Shown here in pieces: positions 8,455 to 16,581 of a DNA stretch of 33,946 bases (positions within the stretch are counted from its first letter, which is position 1; every line of letters begins with the position of its first letter). A program made the translations under genes and the position numbers. Source of the DNA: Nitrospiria bacterium (GTDB lineage Bacteria; Nitrospirota; Nitrospiria; JACQBZ01); NCBI GenBank assembly GCA_035498035.1, contig DATKAN010000063.1, forward strand, positions 1-33,946, written 5' to 3'. The notes under the pieces were generated by a model. That model was not told the origin of the DNA and did not search any database. It saw only the letters and a program-made list of their open reading frames with translations.

Positions 8455-8673
8455 TGGACACGGACCGTTTTTAAAAATATACTTCGGCTAGAGTAAGAAG
8501 GGCCTCTCTTCCGATCCGGTCGGTCGGGCCGATGGAACACCGAAGCAGATCTCCTCTACGCATCATTCCGTATTCCAAACGGCGAATCCTGCGCAAGACA
8601 GTCTGCACAAGTTGAAGGGGAATACATTCTTCAACACGAATCGTCTTTCAACACCAAACAAGGAGGATCAAAA
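8455..8673 (+). promoter_or_regulatory. Promoter and long leader of the metal/helical-repeat cluster
   Basis: TGGACA (8455-8460), a 17-bp spacer and TATACT (8478-8483) make a good sigma70 promoter, predicting transcription from about 8490 and a leader of about 180 bases. The leader includes a possible 27-codon ORF (8532-8615) without a ribosome-binding site, and ends in AAGGAGG before the DUF5132 gene. Two CAACAC copies 14 bases apart occur at about 8635-8656. I see no known riboswitch. The stretch 8262-8454 holds nothing I can support. Confidence 0.55.
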
Positions 8674-8964
8674 ATGGCACTCTTGGACAATGGTTTCAGG
8701 GGCAATCTGTTGACGGGGCTTGCGATCGGGATCGGGGCCGCCATTTTAGCGCCGGTCGTTATACCCGCGGTGGCTGCCGTGGCCAAACCCCTGGCCAAAG
8801 CCGCTCTTAAAGGGGGGATCCTGCTTTACGATCGGGGCAAGGAGGCCGTGGCCGAAGCGGGCGAGGTGATCGAGGATCTCATGGCCGAGACCAAGGCCGA
8901 AATCGCGGAGGCCCGTAAAGAAGCCGTCACTGTGGCGGAAACACAAAGCGGAACAAATAGCTGA
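8674..8964 (+). CDS. DUF5132 family membrane-associated protein
   Basis: A 96-residue protein with one long Gly/Ala-rich hydrophobic segment at about 10-40 (LLTGLAIGIGAAILAPVVIP), then a short basic linker and a charged alternating helix (AEAGEVIEDLMAETKAEIAE) likely to lie along the membrane or form a coiled coil. This matches DUF5132 proteins, which often sit beside HMA_2-type proteins and P-type ATPases. Function unknown. AAGGAGG lies 7 bases before the ATG. The TGA overlaps the next gene's ATG (TGATG), so the pair is coupled. Confidence 0.82.
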   Translation: MALLDNGFRGNLLTGLAIGIGAAILAPVVIPAVAAVAKPLAKAALKGGILLYDRGKEAVAEAGEVIEDLMAETKAEIAEARKEAVTVAETQSGTNS

Positions 8965-9515
8965 TGCTTCCTGAGGCTTACATCACCCATGCCACGAAAG
9001 GCCGGGTCAGGTTTAAGATCCCCTCAAAAAAAGGGAACCGGGCCTTTTTTTCGGCTCTGAAAGATAAACTGCCCCCTTCCGGCGAAATTCCAGGGGTTCA
9101 ACGAATCGAGATGAATCCGGCCACGGGAAGTGTCCTTATCGTTCATGATCTGGATTTCAAGGCGATGGATTTGACGATATTCTCCGGCCATCTTGAGCAG
9201 ATGGGTCTATTTAAACTCAGGGCGAACGGTATCCCCGGAACCCCCGTATCCCAGAATATCGCCAGGACGTTTAAAGGGGTCAATCAACAGATTAAGGATT
9301 TCACGAGCGGGGAGGTCGATCTCCAATCTCTGGCCTTGCTCGGCCTGCTTGGTCTTGGGCTCTATCAGATCAGCCGCGGGCAGTTCATGATCCCTGCCAT
9401 TTCAGCCTTTTGGTATGCCGCCACACTCCTGAAGGAAGGAGAGATACTTAAAGAAGAAGGAGAGATACTTAAAGAATTCAGGAAGGATCAACCGGCACAA
9501 AAAAGGAATCAATAA
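8964..9515 (+). CDS. HMA_2-like domain protein with membrane segment
   Basis: 183 residues. The N-terminal 80 form a ferredoxin-like fold of the HMA_2 type: THATKGRVRFKIP starts the first strand, GVQRIEMNPATGSVLIVHD gives the later strands. The CxxC metal motif of classical heavy-metal domains is absent, so copper-type binding is not expected. After a linker, residues 122-148 are hydrophobic (LALLGLLGLGLYQISRGQFMIPAISAFWY), probably a hairpin or one to two membrane spans. The acidic C-terminus contains a two-copy repeat (GEILKE) from a DNA duplication. It overlaps the DUF5132 gene by one base; the two products probably work together. Confidence 0.8.
   Translation: MLPEAYITHATKGRVRFKIPSKKGNRAFFSALKDKLPPSGEIPGVQRIEMNPATGSVLIVHDLDFKAMDLTIFSGHLEQMGLFKLRANGIPGTPVSQNIARTFKGVNQQIKDFTSGEVDLQSLALLGLLGLGLYQISRGQFMIPAISAFWYAATLLKEGEILKEEGEILKEFRKDQPAQKRNQ
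9435..9476 (+). repeat. Perfect 2 x 21-bp tandem repeat within the HMA_2-like gene
   Basis: Bases 9435-9455 and 9456-9476 are identical, in frame, and encode two copies of the heptad EGEILKE. Seven-residue units in a charged helix suggest the duplication lengthens a C-terminal amphipathic or coiled-coil helix without breaking the frame. Copy number may vary between strains. Confidence 0.9.
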
Positions 9516-9543
9516 TCAACAATCAAAAACCTGGAGGTCTAAG

Positions 9544-10203
9544 ATGTCAGCAGAACAGATCCAAAGTGGAGTAGAAGAAAAGATCGGCAAGGCCGGAACC
9601 ACGGTTAGAACAGGCATCATCGGCAGCCTGAAAGGACTCAATGACATCGAGACCGAGATCGTGAGTCTCGTCAGAAATACCGTATCCGACACCCTTAAAG
9701 CCACCGGAACGGTCGCGAACGAAGGCCTCGTTGTGACAAAGGACGTGATCAAGGGGGCCATCCAGGCCTCCGAAGAGGTCGGCACCGGTCTGATTTTGAG
9801 CACAAAGAGCGTGGCGAAAGGCGTGGTGATGGGGGTGAACGATGTCGGCGGCGACATTGTAACGGCCGCCGGGCATACTGTCAAAGTCGCCGTGAAGGGC
9901 GCGGCCGATGTCGGGGCGGACGTTTCCCAGGTTGCCCGAAAGGCCGTGGACGGAACCATTGAGGCCGCGAAGGAGATCGGCGGGGATGTCGAACATGTCA
10001 CGAAAGCGGCTGTCGGGGGAGCGATCGAGGCGGCCGGCTCAATTGGAAAGACCGCCGTCCGAACCGTCACGGATTTGCTCGTCGGCGTAGTGGAAGGGGT
10101 AAAAGAGGTGGCCACCGCCGCTTTACCGACAACCCGATCCAAACCCGCCGGAAAAGAGGGCCGAACGGGAGAGAGCGCCCCGAGAGCTCGTGGGAAAAGT
10201 TAA
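9544..10203 (+). CDS. Protein of 22-residue amphipathic helical repeats (apolipoprotein/phasin-like)
   Basis: 219 residues, cysteine-free, no signal peptide. From about residue 43 to 196 it consists of seven tandem 22-residue units in exact register, each close to the pattern (T/A)K.AV.GAIEAA..IG.DV..V. Successive units begin at about 43, 65, 87, 109, 131, 153 and 175. Such units, rich in Ala/Val/Gly with regularly placed Lys, Asp and Glu, are expected to form long amphipathic helices lying on a lipid or granule surface, as in apolipoprotein A-I, perilipin-like proteins or phasins. The N-terminus (1-42) is a separate helix; the C-terminus is basic and disordered (RSKPAGKEGRTGESAPRARG). A GGAGG sequence lies just before the ATG. 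Family not recognised; the resemblance is structural, not proof of homology. Confidence 0.8.
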   Translation: MSAEQIQSGVEEKIGKAGTTVRTGIIGSLKGLNDIETEIVSLVRNTVSDTLKATGTVANEGLVVTKDVIKGAIQASEEVGTGLILSTKSVAKGVVMGVNDVGGDIVTAAGHTVKVAVKGAADVGADVSQVARKAVDGTIEAAKEIGGDVEHVTKAAVGGAIEAAGSIGKTAVRTVTDLLVGVVEGVKEVATAALPTTRSKPAGKEGRTGESAPRARGKS

Positions 10204-10231
10204 GCCCAACCAATTTGAATAACGATAATCG

Positions 10232-13200
10232 ATGGGGGCCTGCGAGAACCCTGTGGTCCAAACCGTTCATACCGCGGTAAAAGGCCGGGCCAGGTTTAAG
10301 GTACTTGGGCTTTACCGCTCCGAGGCGCTTAAACGGCGGCTTGAATACAGCCTGTCAAATTTCGATGGGATCAGTCAGGTCTCCGCCAGCGCCCTCACCG
10401 GAAATGTTCTAGTCGTCTTCAATTCCGGCGCCACTCCCCTCCAGATCGCCTCCCTGATCGTTGCGATCGCCTCCTCGTCTCATCCAGATAAGAATCATCA
10501 AAGCCCGACTTCGACGGATCCTCCGGATCCGAAGGAAGGGGAGGCCCCGCCCTCGAATCAAAATCCACTGGCATCCGTCGGAAAGCGGCTGGCCGATCTT
10601 CTGCCTCATCGGAAGGAGATCGAGGCCCAGCCGTGGCATCTGATCGAAGCGGACCGGATTATCGTCTCGCTGAAGACATCCCGGTCCTCCGGCCTGTCCG
10701 AAGTAGCCGCGACTGACCAACTGCGTCAATACGGCCCGAACCTCCTTCCCGAAGCGGTTCCCCGGTCTGCGTTCGGCATTTTTATCGACCAGTTCAAATC
10801 GCTGCCCAACCTCCTTCTGGGCACGGCCGCCGGGCTATCGATCGTCACGGGGGGGGTGTCGGATGCGGTGATCATCCTGGGAGTGGTCATCATCAACGCC
10901 GCCATCGGTTACGCCACGGAAAGCCAGGCCGAAAAAACGATTCAGTCGCTCAAGGGCATGGTCCGACCGAGCGCGACCGTGATCCGGAACGGGAAATCAC
11001 GGGAGATCAAGGCCGAAAGCATCGTGATGGGAGATATATTGGTTCTCAGACCCGGCAGTTACATCGCCGCCGATGCGCGGCTGGTCGAGGCCCAGCAGAT
11101 GTACGTGGATGAGTCGGCGCTGACCGGCGAGAGCGTTCCGGTTCTCAAAACCTCCGCCCCGATGACCGCCGAAAATCTGCCCCTGGGTGATCGGCTCAAC
11201 ATGGTCTACATGGGGACCCTGGTGACCGGAGGCCAGGCACTGGCCGTCGTCGTCGCCACCGGAAAACAAACCGAGATGGGCCGCATCCAGATCTTATTAG
11301 GAGAGGCGGAGTCGCCCGAGACCCCGATGGAACGTCAACTCGGCCGGATGAGCAACCGGCTGGTCCTGATCAGCACCACCGTGTGCGGCCTGGTCTTCGG
11401 CATCGGCCTGCTACGCGGGCAAGGCCTGCTGCATATGCTCAAGACCGCCATTTCCCTGGCGGTCGCGGCCGTGCCGGAGGGGCTTCCCACCGTGGCCACG
11501 ACCACGCTGGCGCTGGGCATTCGCAATATGAAACGTCACCATGTCTTGATTCGCCACCTGGAGGCGGTCGAAACCCTCGGCGCCGTTCAGACGATCTGCC
11601 TGGACAAAACCGGAACGATCACCCTGAACCGGATGTCGGTGGTGGAGATCCATGTCGGCGAAAAGCGGATCCAGGTCTCGGACGGTCGATTCCGGTCGGG
11701 CGAGGAGGCCATCAACCCCTTCGCTTTGGATGAGCTGTTGAGGATGATTCACGTTTGCGCCCTTTGCAACGAGTCCGCGGCAGTCCTGCAAGGGGGAGAA
11801 TATCTTTTGCAAGGCTCACCCACGGAGAACTCCCTTCTCCAGATGGCGATCAGCTCCGGGGTGGATGTATTGAAACTGCGGGAACGGTATCCGATCCTTC
11901 AAGTGGGCCACCGTTCCGAAAATCGGAATTTCATGAGCACCCTGCATATCTCGGCCGATACCGAGGCCACGGGACCCCTCCATCTCCTGGCCGTCAAGGG
12001 AAACCCGGTCGAGGTACTGGGCCTGTGCCGCTACCGCATGAACAACGGGCAGATACTCCCGTTGACCGACGAGGACCGTTTGAAGATCCAGACGGAAAAC
12101 GAAGGCCTCTCGGGCCAGGCGCTTCGCGTTCTCGGGATTGCCTACGGCCTCTTGCATCCCGAGGAGGCGGGATACGGCAAGGGGCTGATCTGGCTGGGCC
12201 ATATCGCAATGGCCGATCCCGTCCGGAAAGGAGTCAAAGAACTTATCGGGGATTTCCACCGGGCCGGCATCGAAACCGCCATGATCACCGGGGACCAGAG
12301 CTCGACCGCCTACGCGATTGGAAAAGAACTGGCCCTCAGCGGCGATCGGCCGCTTTCGATCCTGGACTCGACCCACCTGACCGATGTCGCCCCGGAGGCG
12401 ATCATCGGGATTTCAAAACAGGTCCATGTGTTCGCAAGGGTCAGCCCCTCCCACAAACTCCAGATTGTTCAGGCCCTGCAGAAGGCCGGGAGGGTCGTGG
12501 CGATGACCGGGGACGGCATCAACGACGGGCCGGCCCTCAAGGCCGCCGACATTGGAATTGCCATGGGGCATTCCGGAACGGACGTCGCGCGCGAGGTGGC
12601 CGACGTGATCATCGAGGACGACAACCTGGAAACGATGATCCTCGCCGTCAGCCACGGCCGGACGATCTATAACAATATCCGGAAGTCGGTGCATTATCTT
12701 CTGGCGACCAACATGAGCGAGATTATGGTCGTCTCCGGAGCGATCTCGTTCGGACTGGGCGAGCCATTGAATTCCATGCAACTGCTTTGGATCAACCTGA
12801 TGTCGGACGTTTTCCCGGCCTTGGGGCTGGCGCTGGAACCGCCGGAACCCGACGTGCTGAGCCGGCCTCCGCGAAACCCCGAGGAGCAGATCGTTCAGTT
12901 ATCCGATTTTAAGCGAATCACCTCGGAAGCGGCCGTCCTTTCGGCCGGCGCCTTCGGTGCGTATGGCTATGGGATCCTACGATACGGGATGGGCCCGAAG
13001 GCCAGCACCCTGGCCTTCACGAGCCTGACGGTGGGACAGTTGTTGCACGCACTGAGCTGCCGTTCCGAAACACACAGCCTGTTCGATCCGATCCGCTCGA
13101 CCGAGGGGCCGCCCTTGCGGCCGAACCCGTATCTCTACTGGGCCATCGGCGGCTCCGTCGCGCTTCAGGTTCTGACCTTGACCATCCCGGGATTGCGGGG

Positions 13201-13348
13201 GCTGCTGGGCCTTACACCCGTCGGTCTTTTGGACGGGTTCGTGATCGGGGGGACCGCGGCCGTTCCCTTGCTCGTCAATGAAATGACCAAGGGGAAGACG
13301 ACCCGTTTCCCGCATCCGGAACCCGAGAAACCGGGAGGGGCTCCATGA
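10232..13348 (+). CDS. P-type cation-transporting ATPase (calcium-type, P2) with N-terminal HMA_2-like domain
   Basis: 1038 residues, an inner-membrane ATP-driven cation pump. The N-terminus (about 10-85) is an HMA_2-like domain (AVKGRARFKV ... LTGNVLVVFN) without CxxC. After a Pro/Asp-rich linker comes a standard P2 ATPase: cation-ATPase N domain (about 130-195), actuator loop with YVDESALTGESVPV, M4 motif AAVPEGLPT, phosphorylation motif CLDKTGTIT, nucleotide domain, and hinge MTGDGINDGPALKAADIGIAMG. M6 reads LLWINLMSDVFPALGLALEPPE, close to calcium pumps. PEGLP in M4 and the polar Asn/Asp in M6 suggest Ca2+ or possibly Mn2+, rather than Cu or Zn (no CPC). The C-terminus has four hydrophobic segments. 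The ATG has a poor ribosome-binding site. The stop overlaps the next start (ATGA). Confidence 0.93.
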   Translation: MGACENPVVQTVHTAVKGRARFKVLGLYRSEALKRRLEYSLSNFDGISQVSASALTGNVLVVFNSGATPLQIASLIVAIASSSHPDKNHQSPTSTDPPDPKEGEAPPSNQNPLASVGKRLADLLPHRKEIEAQPWHLIEADRIIVSLKTSRSSGLSEVAATDQLRQYGPNLLPEAVPRSAFGIFIDQFKSLPNLLLGTAAGLSIVTGGVSDAVIILGVVIINAAIGYATESQAEKTIQSLKGMVRPSATVIRNGKSREIKAESIVMGDILVLRPGSYIAADARLVEAQQMYVDESALTGESVPVLKTSAPMTAENLPLGDRLNMVYMGTLVTGGQALAVVVATGKQTEMGRIQILLGEAESPETPMERQLGRMSNRLVLISTTVCGLVFGIGLLRGQGLLHMLKTAISLAVAAVPEGLPTVATTTLALGIRNMKRHHVLIRHLEAVETLGAVQTICLDKTGTITLNRMSVVEIHVGEKRIQVSDGRFRSGEEAINPFALDELLRMIHVCALCNESAAVLQGGEYLLQGSPTENSLLQMAISSGVDVLKLRERYPILQVGHRSENRNFMSTLHISADTEATGPLHLLAVKGNPVEVLGLCRYRMNNGQILPLTDEDRLKIQTENEGLSGQALRVLGIAYGLLHPEEAGYGKGLIWLGHIAMADPVRKGVKELIGDFHRAGIETAMITGDQSSTAYAIGKELALSGDRPLSILDSTHLTDVAPEAIIGISKQVHVFARVSPSHKLQIVQALQKAGRVVAMTGDGINDGPALKAADIGIAMGHSGTDVAREVADVIIEDDNLETMILAVSHGRTIYNNIRKSVHYLLATNMSEIMVVSGAISFGLGEPLNSMQLLWINLMSDVFPALGLALEPPEPDVLSRPPRNPEEQIVQLSDFKRITSEAAVLSAGAFGAYGYGILRYGMGPKASTLAFTSLTVGQLLHALSCRSETHSLFDPIRSTEGPPLRPNPYLYWAIGGSVALQVLTLTIPGLRGLLGLTPVGLLDGFVIGGTAAVPLLVNEMTKGKTTRFPHPEPEKPGGAP

Positions 13349-14538
13349 AAGAAGATTTTATGTTCACATCCGAATCGGTGACCGAGGGTCATCCCGATAA
13401 GCTCTGCGATCAGATCAGCGACGCGATCGTGGATCGCTTCCTTCAGCAGGATCCTTACGCGAGCGTGATCGCGGAATGCGCCGTTTCGACGGCGATCGCG
13501 TTTGTCGCCGCCCGGTTTCGTTCGACGGCCACCGTGGATTTCGCCACCGTCGCCCGGGAAGTGATCAGCGGGGTGGGATACGAACACCACGCCTTCAACG
13601 GTCGAACCTGCAGCATCGTGACCAGCCTGGCGGAACTCCCGATGGCCGAGCGGAATTACAGGGACGAATCGGATCTCACCGAACAGGAGCTGGAGCGGAT
13701 GCCCGCCCGAAATCAAGTGACGGTTTTCGGGTTCGCCTGCCGTCAAACGCCGTCCCTGATCCCGCTCCCGATCTGGCTGGCCCACAAACTCGCACGGCAA
13801 CTGACTTCGGTCCGCGTCAAATCAACGCTCCCCTATCTCGCCCCGGATGGAAAAACCCAGGTGGGGATCGAATACCGGAAACGGCGGCCCTACCGGATTC
13901 ACAGCCTCACCGTGATCGCCAGCCAGAATCGGCCTTCGGAACCCGACCTCAAAAAGCTCACCGAGGACATCCGGGAGACGGTCATCGGGCCCGTCTTCTC
14001 CGACGAACCGATTCGCCCGGACGATCAAACCCGGATCTTCGTCAATCCGGACGGTCCCTTTATTGTCGGCGGTCCTTCGATCCATTCCGGTCTGACCGGA
14101 AGGAAGAACGCCATCGACACCTACGGAGAGTATTCCCGTCACAGCGGCGCGGCCCTGAGCGGAAAAGATCCGACCCGGATCGATCGCGTCGGGGCCTACG
14201 TGGCCCGATACGCGGCGAAAAATGTCGTGGCGGCCGGCATCGCGGAGGAGTGCGAGGTACAGCTCAGCTATTCGATCGGGTCGTCCCGGCCGGTCAGCAT
14301 CCAGGTCCAGACCTTCGGGACCGGGCGCGTCCCGGACTCCGAGATCTCCTCCCGGCTGGAAGAGAATTTCGATTTTCGTCCGGCCGGGATCATCCGGGCC
14401 TTCCGGCTCCGCCATCTCCCCTCGGCCTTCAAAGACGGGTTTTACAGAAAACTGGCGGCCTACGGCCACGTCGGAAGAACCGATATGGATCTTCCCTGGG
14501 AGCGGACCGATCGTACAAACGTTTTCAAAACCGCATGA
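13345..14538 (+). CDS. Divergent S-adenosylmethionine synthetase (MetK) paralogue
   Basis: 397 residues aligning over the whole length of bacterial MetK, which makes AdoMet from ATP and Met and hydrolyses the tripolyphosphate. Kept: SESVTEGHPDKLCDQISDAI (H16, D18, K19), the lysine of APDGKTQV (K160), SGLTGRKNAIDTYGEYSRH (R243, K244), SGKDPTRIDR (K264, D265), and the C-terminal AAYGHVGRTD and PWERTD. Changed: the signature GAGDQGxMFGYA is here MPARNQVTVFGFA, so the conserved Asp (E. coli D118) is Asn123 and both glycines are lost. The second signature GGGAFSGKD is SGAALSGKD. It lies in an operon of transport genes and overlaps the ATPase stop by 4 bases, which is not a usual place for housekeeping metK. 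It may be a specialised or altered-activity enzyme. GGGAGG precedes the ATG. Confidence 0.88.
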   Translation: MKEDFMFTSESVTEGHPDKLCDQISDAIVDRFLQQDPYASVIAECAVSTAIAFVAARFRSTATVDFATVAREVISGVGYEHHAFNGRTCSIVTSLAELPMAERNYRDESDLTEQELERMPARNQVTVFGFACRQTPSLIPLPIWLAHKLARQLTSVRVKSTLPYLAPDGKTQVGIEYRKRRPYRIHSLTVIASQNRPSEPDLKKLTEDIRETVIGPVFSDEPIRPDDQTRIFVNPDGPFIVGGPSIHSGLTGRKNAIDTYGEYSRHSGAALSGKDPTRIDRVGAYVARYAAKNVVAAGIAEECEVQLSYSIGSSRPVSIQVQTFGTGRVPDSEISSRLEENFDFRPAGIIRAFRLRHLPSAFKDGFYRKLAAYGHVGRTDMDLPWERTDRTNVFKTA

Positions 14539-14588
14539 CGGGTTTTCATTATAAAAAATAATAGCGGCTCCAAATGAAGGAGGACATC

Positions 14589-14846
14589 ATGGTGGCGATT
14601 GCGGTCTCGGAAAACGACTCGGAAGAATTTCAAAATCTCTCGAACATTGAGGACCTGGCCCGGGAACTCGGCGCCACCGTGGAGGAGATCCATTTCTATT
14701 ATGAGGCGGCCATGAAGGAATTAAAGCCCAATGCAAGGATCAAGGCCTTCCTGCCGATTCTCGCCGGCCGCCAGGTCCGGGAGATCGTTTTGGAAAAGAA
14801 GATTCGGATCAACGTTCCGGATACTCAGCCCGCTCCGAACGTTTGA
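14589..14846 (+). CDS. Small DUF3562-like protein
   Basis: About 85 residues, soluble, all helical. After an acidic N-terminus it reads NIEDLARELGATVEEIHFYYEAAMKEL and then NARIKAFLPILAGRQVREIV. This resembles DUF3562-type proteins, with a helix-turn-helix-like N-terminal half and the FLPxLxxRxVR motif. Start 14589 was chosen because AAGGAGG sits 5 bases upstream; the upstream in-frame ATG at 14574 has no such site. Role unknown; position suggests an accessory or regulatory part of the cluster. Confidence 0.7.
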   Translation: MVAIAVSENDSEEFQNLSNIEDLARELGATVEEIHFYYEAAMKELKPNARIKAFLPILAGRQVREIVLEKKIRINVPDTQPAPNV

Positions 14847-14858
14847 AGGAGGACCTCG

Positions 14859-15320
14859 GTGAATGGGGTAAACGAAGCGCAACAAACGGTCCCGCCGTCG
14901 GAGCAAACTCCCGCCCCGGAAAAATTGGTGATCAAAAACAACACCGGCGAACGGTCTGTGTTGGCCAAGTGGCTTCGCGGGGGGGCGATCGCGGCCCGAA
15001 TCGTTTTCTTCATCGCCTGCGGGGCCGCCGCCATCATCCTGGAACGACTCCTAGGCCTTTTAAAACCCGCGGACGGCGACCATGCCCGGAGTCTCTCCAC
15101 CCCTTCCGACGGCCGGAAGGTTCGAGGCGGCCCGGAAAGAATCAAAGTGCCGGTGTTCCCGATCGACAACTACAACCACCTGGACGCGAGCCAGGTGATG
15201 AGCCGACTGGCCGGGCTCTCCCGCGAGCAGCTTGGGATGATCCGGTCGCATGAAGCCCGTCAGAAAAACCGGGGAGATGTCCTGGAGGCCATCGACCGTC
15301 AACTCGCGGACGGGCGCTGA
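14859..15320 (+). CDS. Single-span membrane protein with C-terminal helical module
   Basis: 153 residues starting at GTG 14859, with AAGGAGG 5 bases upstream. A polar N-terminus (1-40) precedes one strong membrane span (IAARIVFFIACGAAAIILE at about 44-62). A charged linker follows, then a compact C-terminal module: VFPIDNYNHLDASQVMSRLAG and LSREQLGMIRSHEARQKNRG. That module matches the PI-x2-Y-x2-L-x-A-x-Q-V ... R-L-x-x-L-S-x2-E-L pattern of a short domain (DUF8129-like, name from memory) common in actinobacterial membrane and lipid-droplet-associated proteins. Its stop overlaps the ArsA-type ATPase start (TGATG), so the two are coupled and may interact. Confidence 0.72.
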   Translation: MNGVNEAQQTVPPSEQTPAPEKLVIKNNTGERSVLAKWLRGGAIAARIVFFIACGAAAIILERLLGLLKPADGDHARSLSTPSDGRKVRGGPERIKVPVFPIDNYNHLDASQVMSRLAGLSREQLGMIRSHEARQKNRGDVLEAIDRQLADGR

Positions 15321-16486
15321 TGCGCATCATCCTCTTCACCGGAAAAGGGGGCGTTGGAAAGACGACCCTGGCCGCGGCGACCGCCCTGAAGGCCGCCGCC
15401 TTGGGCCATAAGACATTGGTGATCAGTACGGATGTGGCTCACAGTCTCGCCGACTCTTTGGCCCTCCCCCTGTCCAACGATCCGAGGCCGGTCGGGCCGC
15501 CGGAACTGTTTGCGGCCGAACTCGACACCGGAGAAGAACTGGAACGATATTGGGGCAAAATAAAAAGGCGAATCGCCTCGCTTCTCCAGAGCTCCGGGCT
15601 GGAGTCCGCGATCGCCGGCGAAATGGCCATCCTTCCCGGGCTGGATGAAATCCTGAGTCTGGTTCGTATCAAGAAATATTTCGATGAAGGCCGGTTCGAC
15701 GTCCTGATCATCGACAGCGCGCCGACCGGCGCGGCGATGCGGCTGCTGGGCGCCCCGGATCTCGGCCGCTTATACATCAAAAACATCCTGGATTTTTCAC
15801 GGGGAATCGGCAACGTCTTCGTGCCCTTGCTTCAGGCCTTTCAGCGCAAGTCCGCCACCGAACACAGTGTCCCGGATCAAATCCAGAAGCTGTTCGACCA
15901 GGTCGAGGCCTTGCGGCGCATCCTGGCCGACCCGGCCCTGAGCTCCGTTCGCCTGGTCCTCAATCCCGACCGGATGGCCATTCTGGAAACCCAGAGGGCC
16001 TTCACCTTCTTCAGTTTGTACGGACTGACCGTGGATGCCCTCTTCATCAACCGGGTCCTTCCGCCCCAGATTTCGGACCCCTATCTGACCTCCTGGAAGG
16101 AGAAGCAATCCGATTACCGCCGGATGATCGCCGAGTCGTTCTCACCCCTGACCCCGTTTGAAGTTCCCTTGATGCCGGAGGAAGTGACCGGGATTCCGGC
16201 CCTGACGTTATTGGGCGACAATCTCTACGGCCAGAAAGACCCGGTTCAACGTTTCTCGGAAGCCCAACCCCTGACATTTGAATTGCGAAACGGCGAATAT
16301 ATTTTGTCCCTCCGGCTGGTCGGGGTTCAGGGAAGCGATATCGATCTGGAGAAATGCGGAGACGAATTGCGCGTTCAAGTCGGACGACACAAACGCGCCA
16401 TTGCCCTCCCCCAATACCTGGCCGGGCTGACCCCGACATCGGCCAGCCTGGACGGAGGGTATTTGAAAATCATCTTTAAGGAATAG
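15320..16486 (+). CDS. ArsA/Get3-family ATPase with C-terminal HSP20-like domain
   Basis: 388 residues. N-terminal deviant P-loop ILFTGKGGVGKTTLAAATA, switch I STDVAHSLADSL, and switch II IDSAPTGAAMRLL place it in the ArsA/Get3 dimeric ATPase family. The ATPase domain runs to about 300. The final 80 residues (PLTFELRNGEYILSLRLVG ... LDGGYLKIIFKE) form a beta-sandwich like small heat-shock proteins, the ArsA_HSP20 arrangement known in bacteria and chloroplasts. There is a single ATPase half, not the doubled form of arsenite pump ArsA, and no arsB or arsC nearby, so arsenic export is unlikely. A chaperone or membrane-insertion role is more plausible. The paired CxxC of eukaryotic Get3 is absent. 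Confidence 0.9.
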   Translation: MRIILFTGKGGVGKTTLAAATALKAAALGHKTLVISTDVAHSLADSLALPLSNDPRPVGPPELFAAELDTGEELERYWGKIKRRIASLLQSSGLESAIAGEMAILPGLDEILSLVRIKKYFDEGRFDVLIIDSAPTGAAMRLLGAPDLGRLYIKNILDFSRGIGNVFVPLLQAFQRKSATEHSVPDQIQKLFDQVEALRRILADPALSSVRLVLNPDRMAILETQRAFTFFSLYGLTVDALFINRVLPPQISDPYLTSWKEKQSDYRRMIAESFSPLTPFEVPLMPEEVTGIPALTLLGDNLYGQKDPVQRFSEAQPLTFELRNGEYILSLRLVGVQGSDIDLEKCGDELRVQVGRHKRAIALPQYLAGLTPTSASLDGGYLKIIFKE

Positions 16487-16581
16487 CTTTCCCCAGCCAA
16501 CCCCGCCGGGAGCCGTCCCGCGAGGAACGCGAGCGGAAGGGGGCGACGCGAGGCCCTCCCGGCGACAGGAGAACAGGATCC

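Noticed and set aside
8328-8540. 70-codon minus-strand frame (begins MFHRPDRPDRKRG)
   Set aside because: No ribosome-binding site, no recognisable domain, and it lies antisense across a good plus-strand promoter at 8455-8483.
11755-12672. Long plus-strand frame inside the P-type ATPase gene
   Set aside because: Arg/Gly/Pro-rich shadow of a GC-rich gene in another frame.
15320-16486. Arsenite-efflux ATPase ArsA
   Set aside because: Single ATPase half with HSP20-like tail and no arsB, arsC or arsR nearby.
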